A stretch of 13,277 nucleotides of DNA from an uncultured Bacillota bacterium (lineage in GTDB: Bacteria; Bacillota; Clostridia; Christensenellales; UBA1242): assembly GCA_945921365.1 (NCBI GenBank), contig CAMEKL010000004.1, positions 1-13,277 on the forward strand, given 5' to 3'. Position 1 is the stretch's first letter. The number at the start of each line of letters is the position of its first letter. Below the pieces are notes generated by a model, which was given only the letters and a program-made list of their open reading frames with translations, ran no database searches and was not told the DNA's origin. Below are positions 13,223-13,277 of this stretch, piece by piece. Position numbers and translations under genes: made by a program.

Positions 13223-13277
13223 AAATAAAAATAAAACATAAATATTTGCAATTTTAAAAAATGAGTCAACTTAACTC

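Noticed and set aside
13253..13277. Terminator hairpin at the right edge (GAGTTAA...TTGACTC then T-run on the minus strand)
   Set aside because: The arms leave almost no loop and the element is cut by the window edge. It could equally be a -35 region.

Overview
The window looks like a piece of chromosome from a very AT-rich, spore-forming member of the Bacillota, probably an uncultured clostridial lineage. Two genes carry this inference: a full-length spoIVA (spore-coat basement ATPase) and a sigH-type sporulation sigma factor. Gram-positive Shine-Dalgarno (SD) sequences (GAGGTGA, GGAGG) and A/T-ending codons fit. Stops are TAA, TAG and TGA. TGA ends at least three intact genes, so the standard bacterial code applies.

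Layout. Bases 1-750 (+) hold the 3' end of a membrane protein gene. It runs convergently, with a 4-base overlap, into a small single-span membrane protein (747-1178, -). Bases 1246-4129 (-) hold a sporulation or cell-surface block: spoIVA behind a very good sigma-E-type promoter, a TasA/camelysin-like secreted protein, and a papain-like amidase-domain protein. A divergent region with two inverted repeats leads into a conserved-looking hypothetical gene (4241-5176, +). Next, on the minus strand, come a 633-residue PrsA/SurA-like foldase lipoprotein (5211-7112) and sigH (7194-7799). Divergent from sigH, the plus strand carries tatD, rsmA/ksgA, rsfS and rseP (7877-11025): a nuclease-like hydrolase, two ribosome-related factors and a site-2 membrane protease. 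The right end (11062-13190, -) is a pair of lineage-specific HExxH (zincin-like) proteins and looks like an accessory region.

Two observations stand out. First, rsmA is intact in every motif but is cut by one in-frame TGA at codon 146, where E. coli KsgA has glycine. One base change (GGA to TGA) would explain it. Second, several genes at the head of transcription units (tatD, rsfS, the 12.2-kb HExxH gene, and less clearly sigH and the 13.2-kb HExxH gene) have no Shine-Dalgarno. Instead, a sigma-A-type promoter ends 5-8 bases before the ATG, so their mRNAs are predicted to be leaderless or nearly so. Other genes in the same window have normal Shine-Dalgarno leaders. Two convergent gene pairs share look-alike hairpins (A-run, GAC stem, TNNT loop, T-run) that should terminate in both directions.

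No rRNA, tRNA, CRISPR array, transposase or phage gene was recognised. No stretch longer than about 100 bases lacks a gene or an assigned site.
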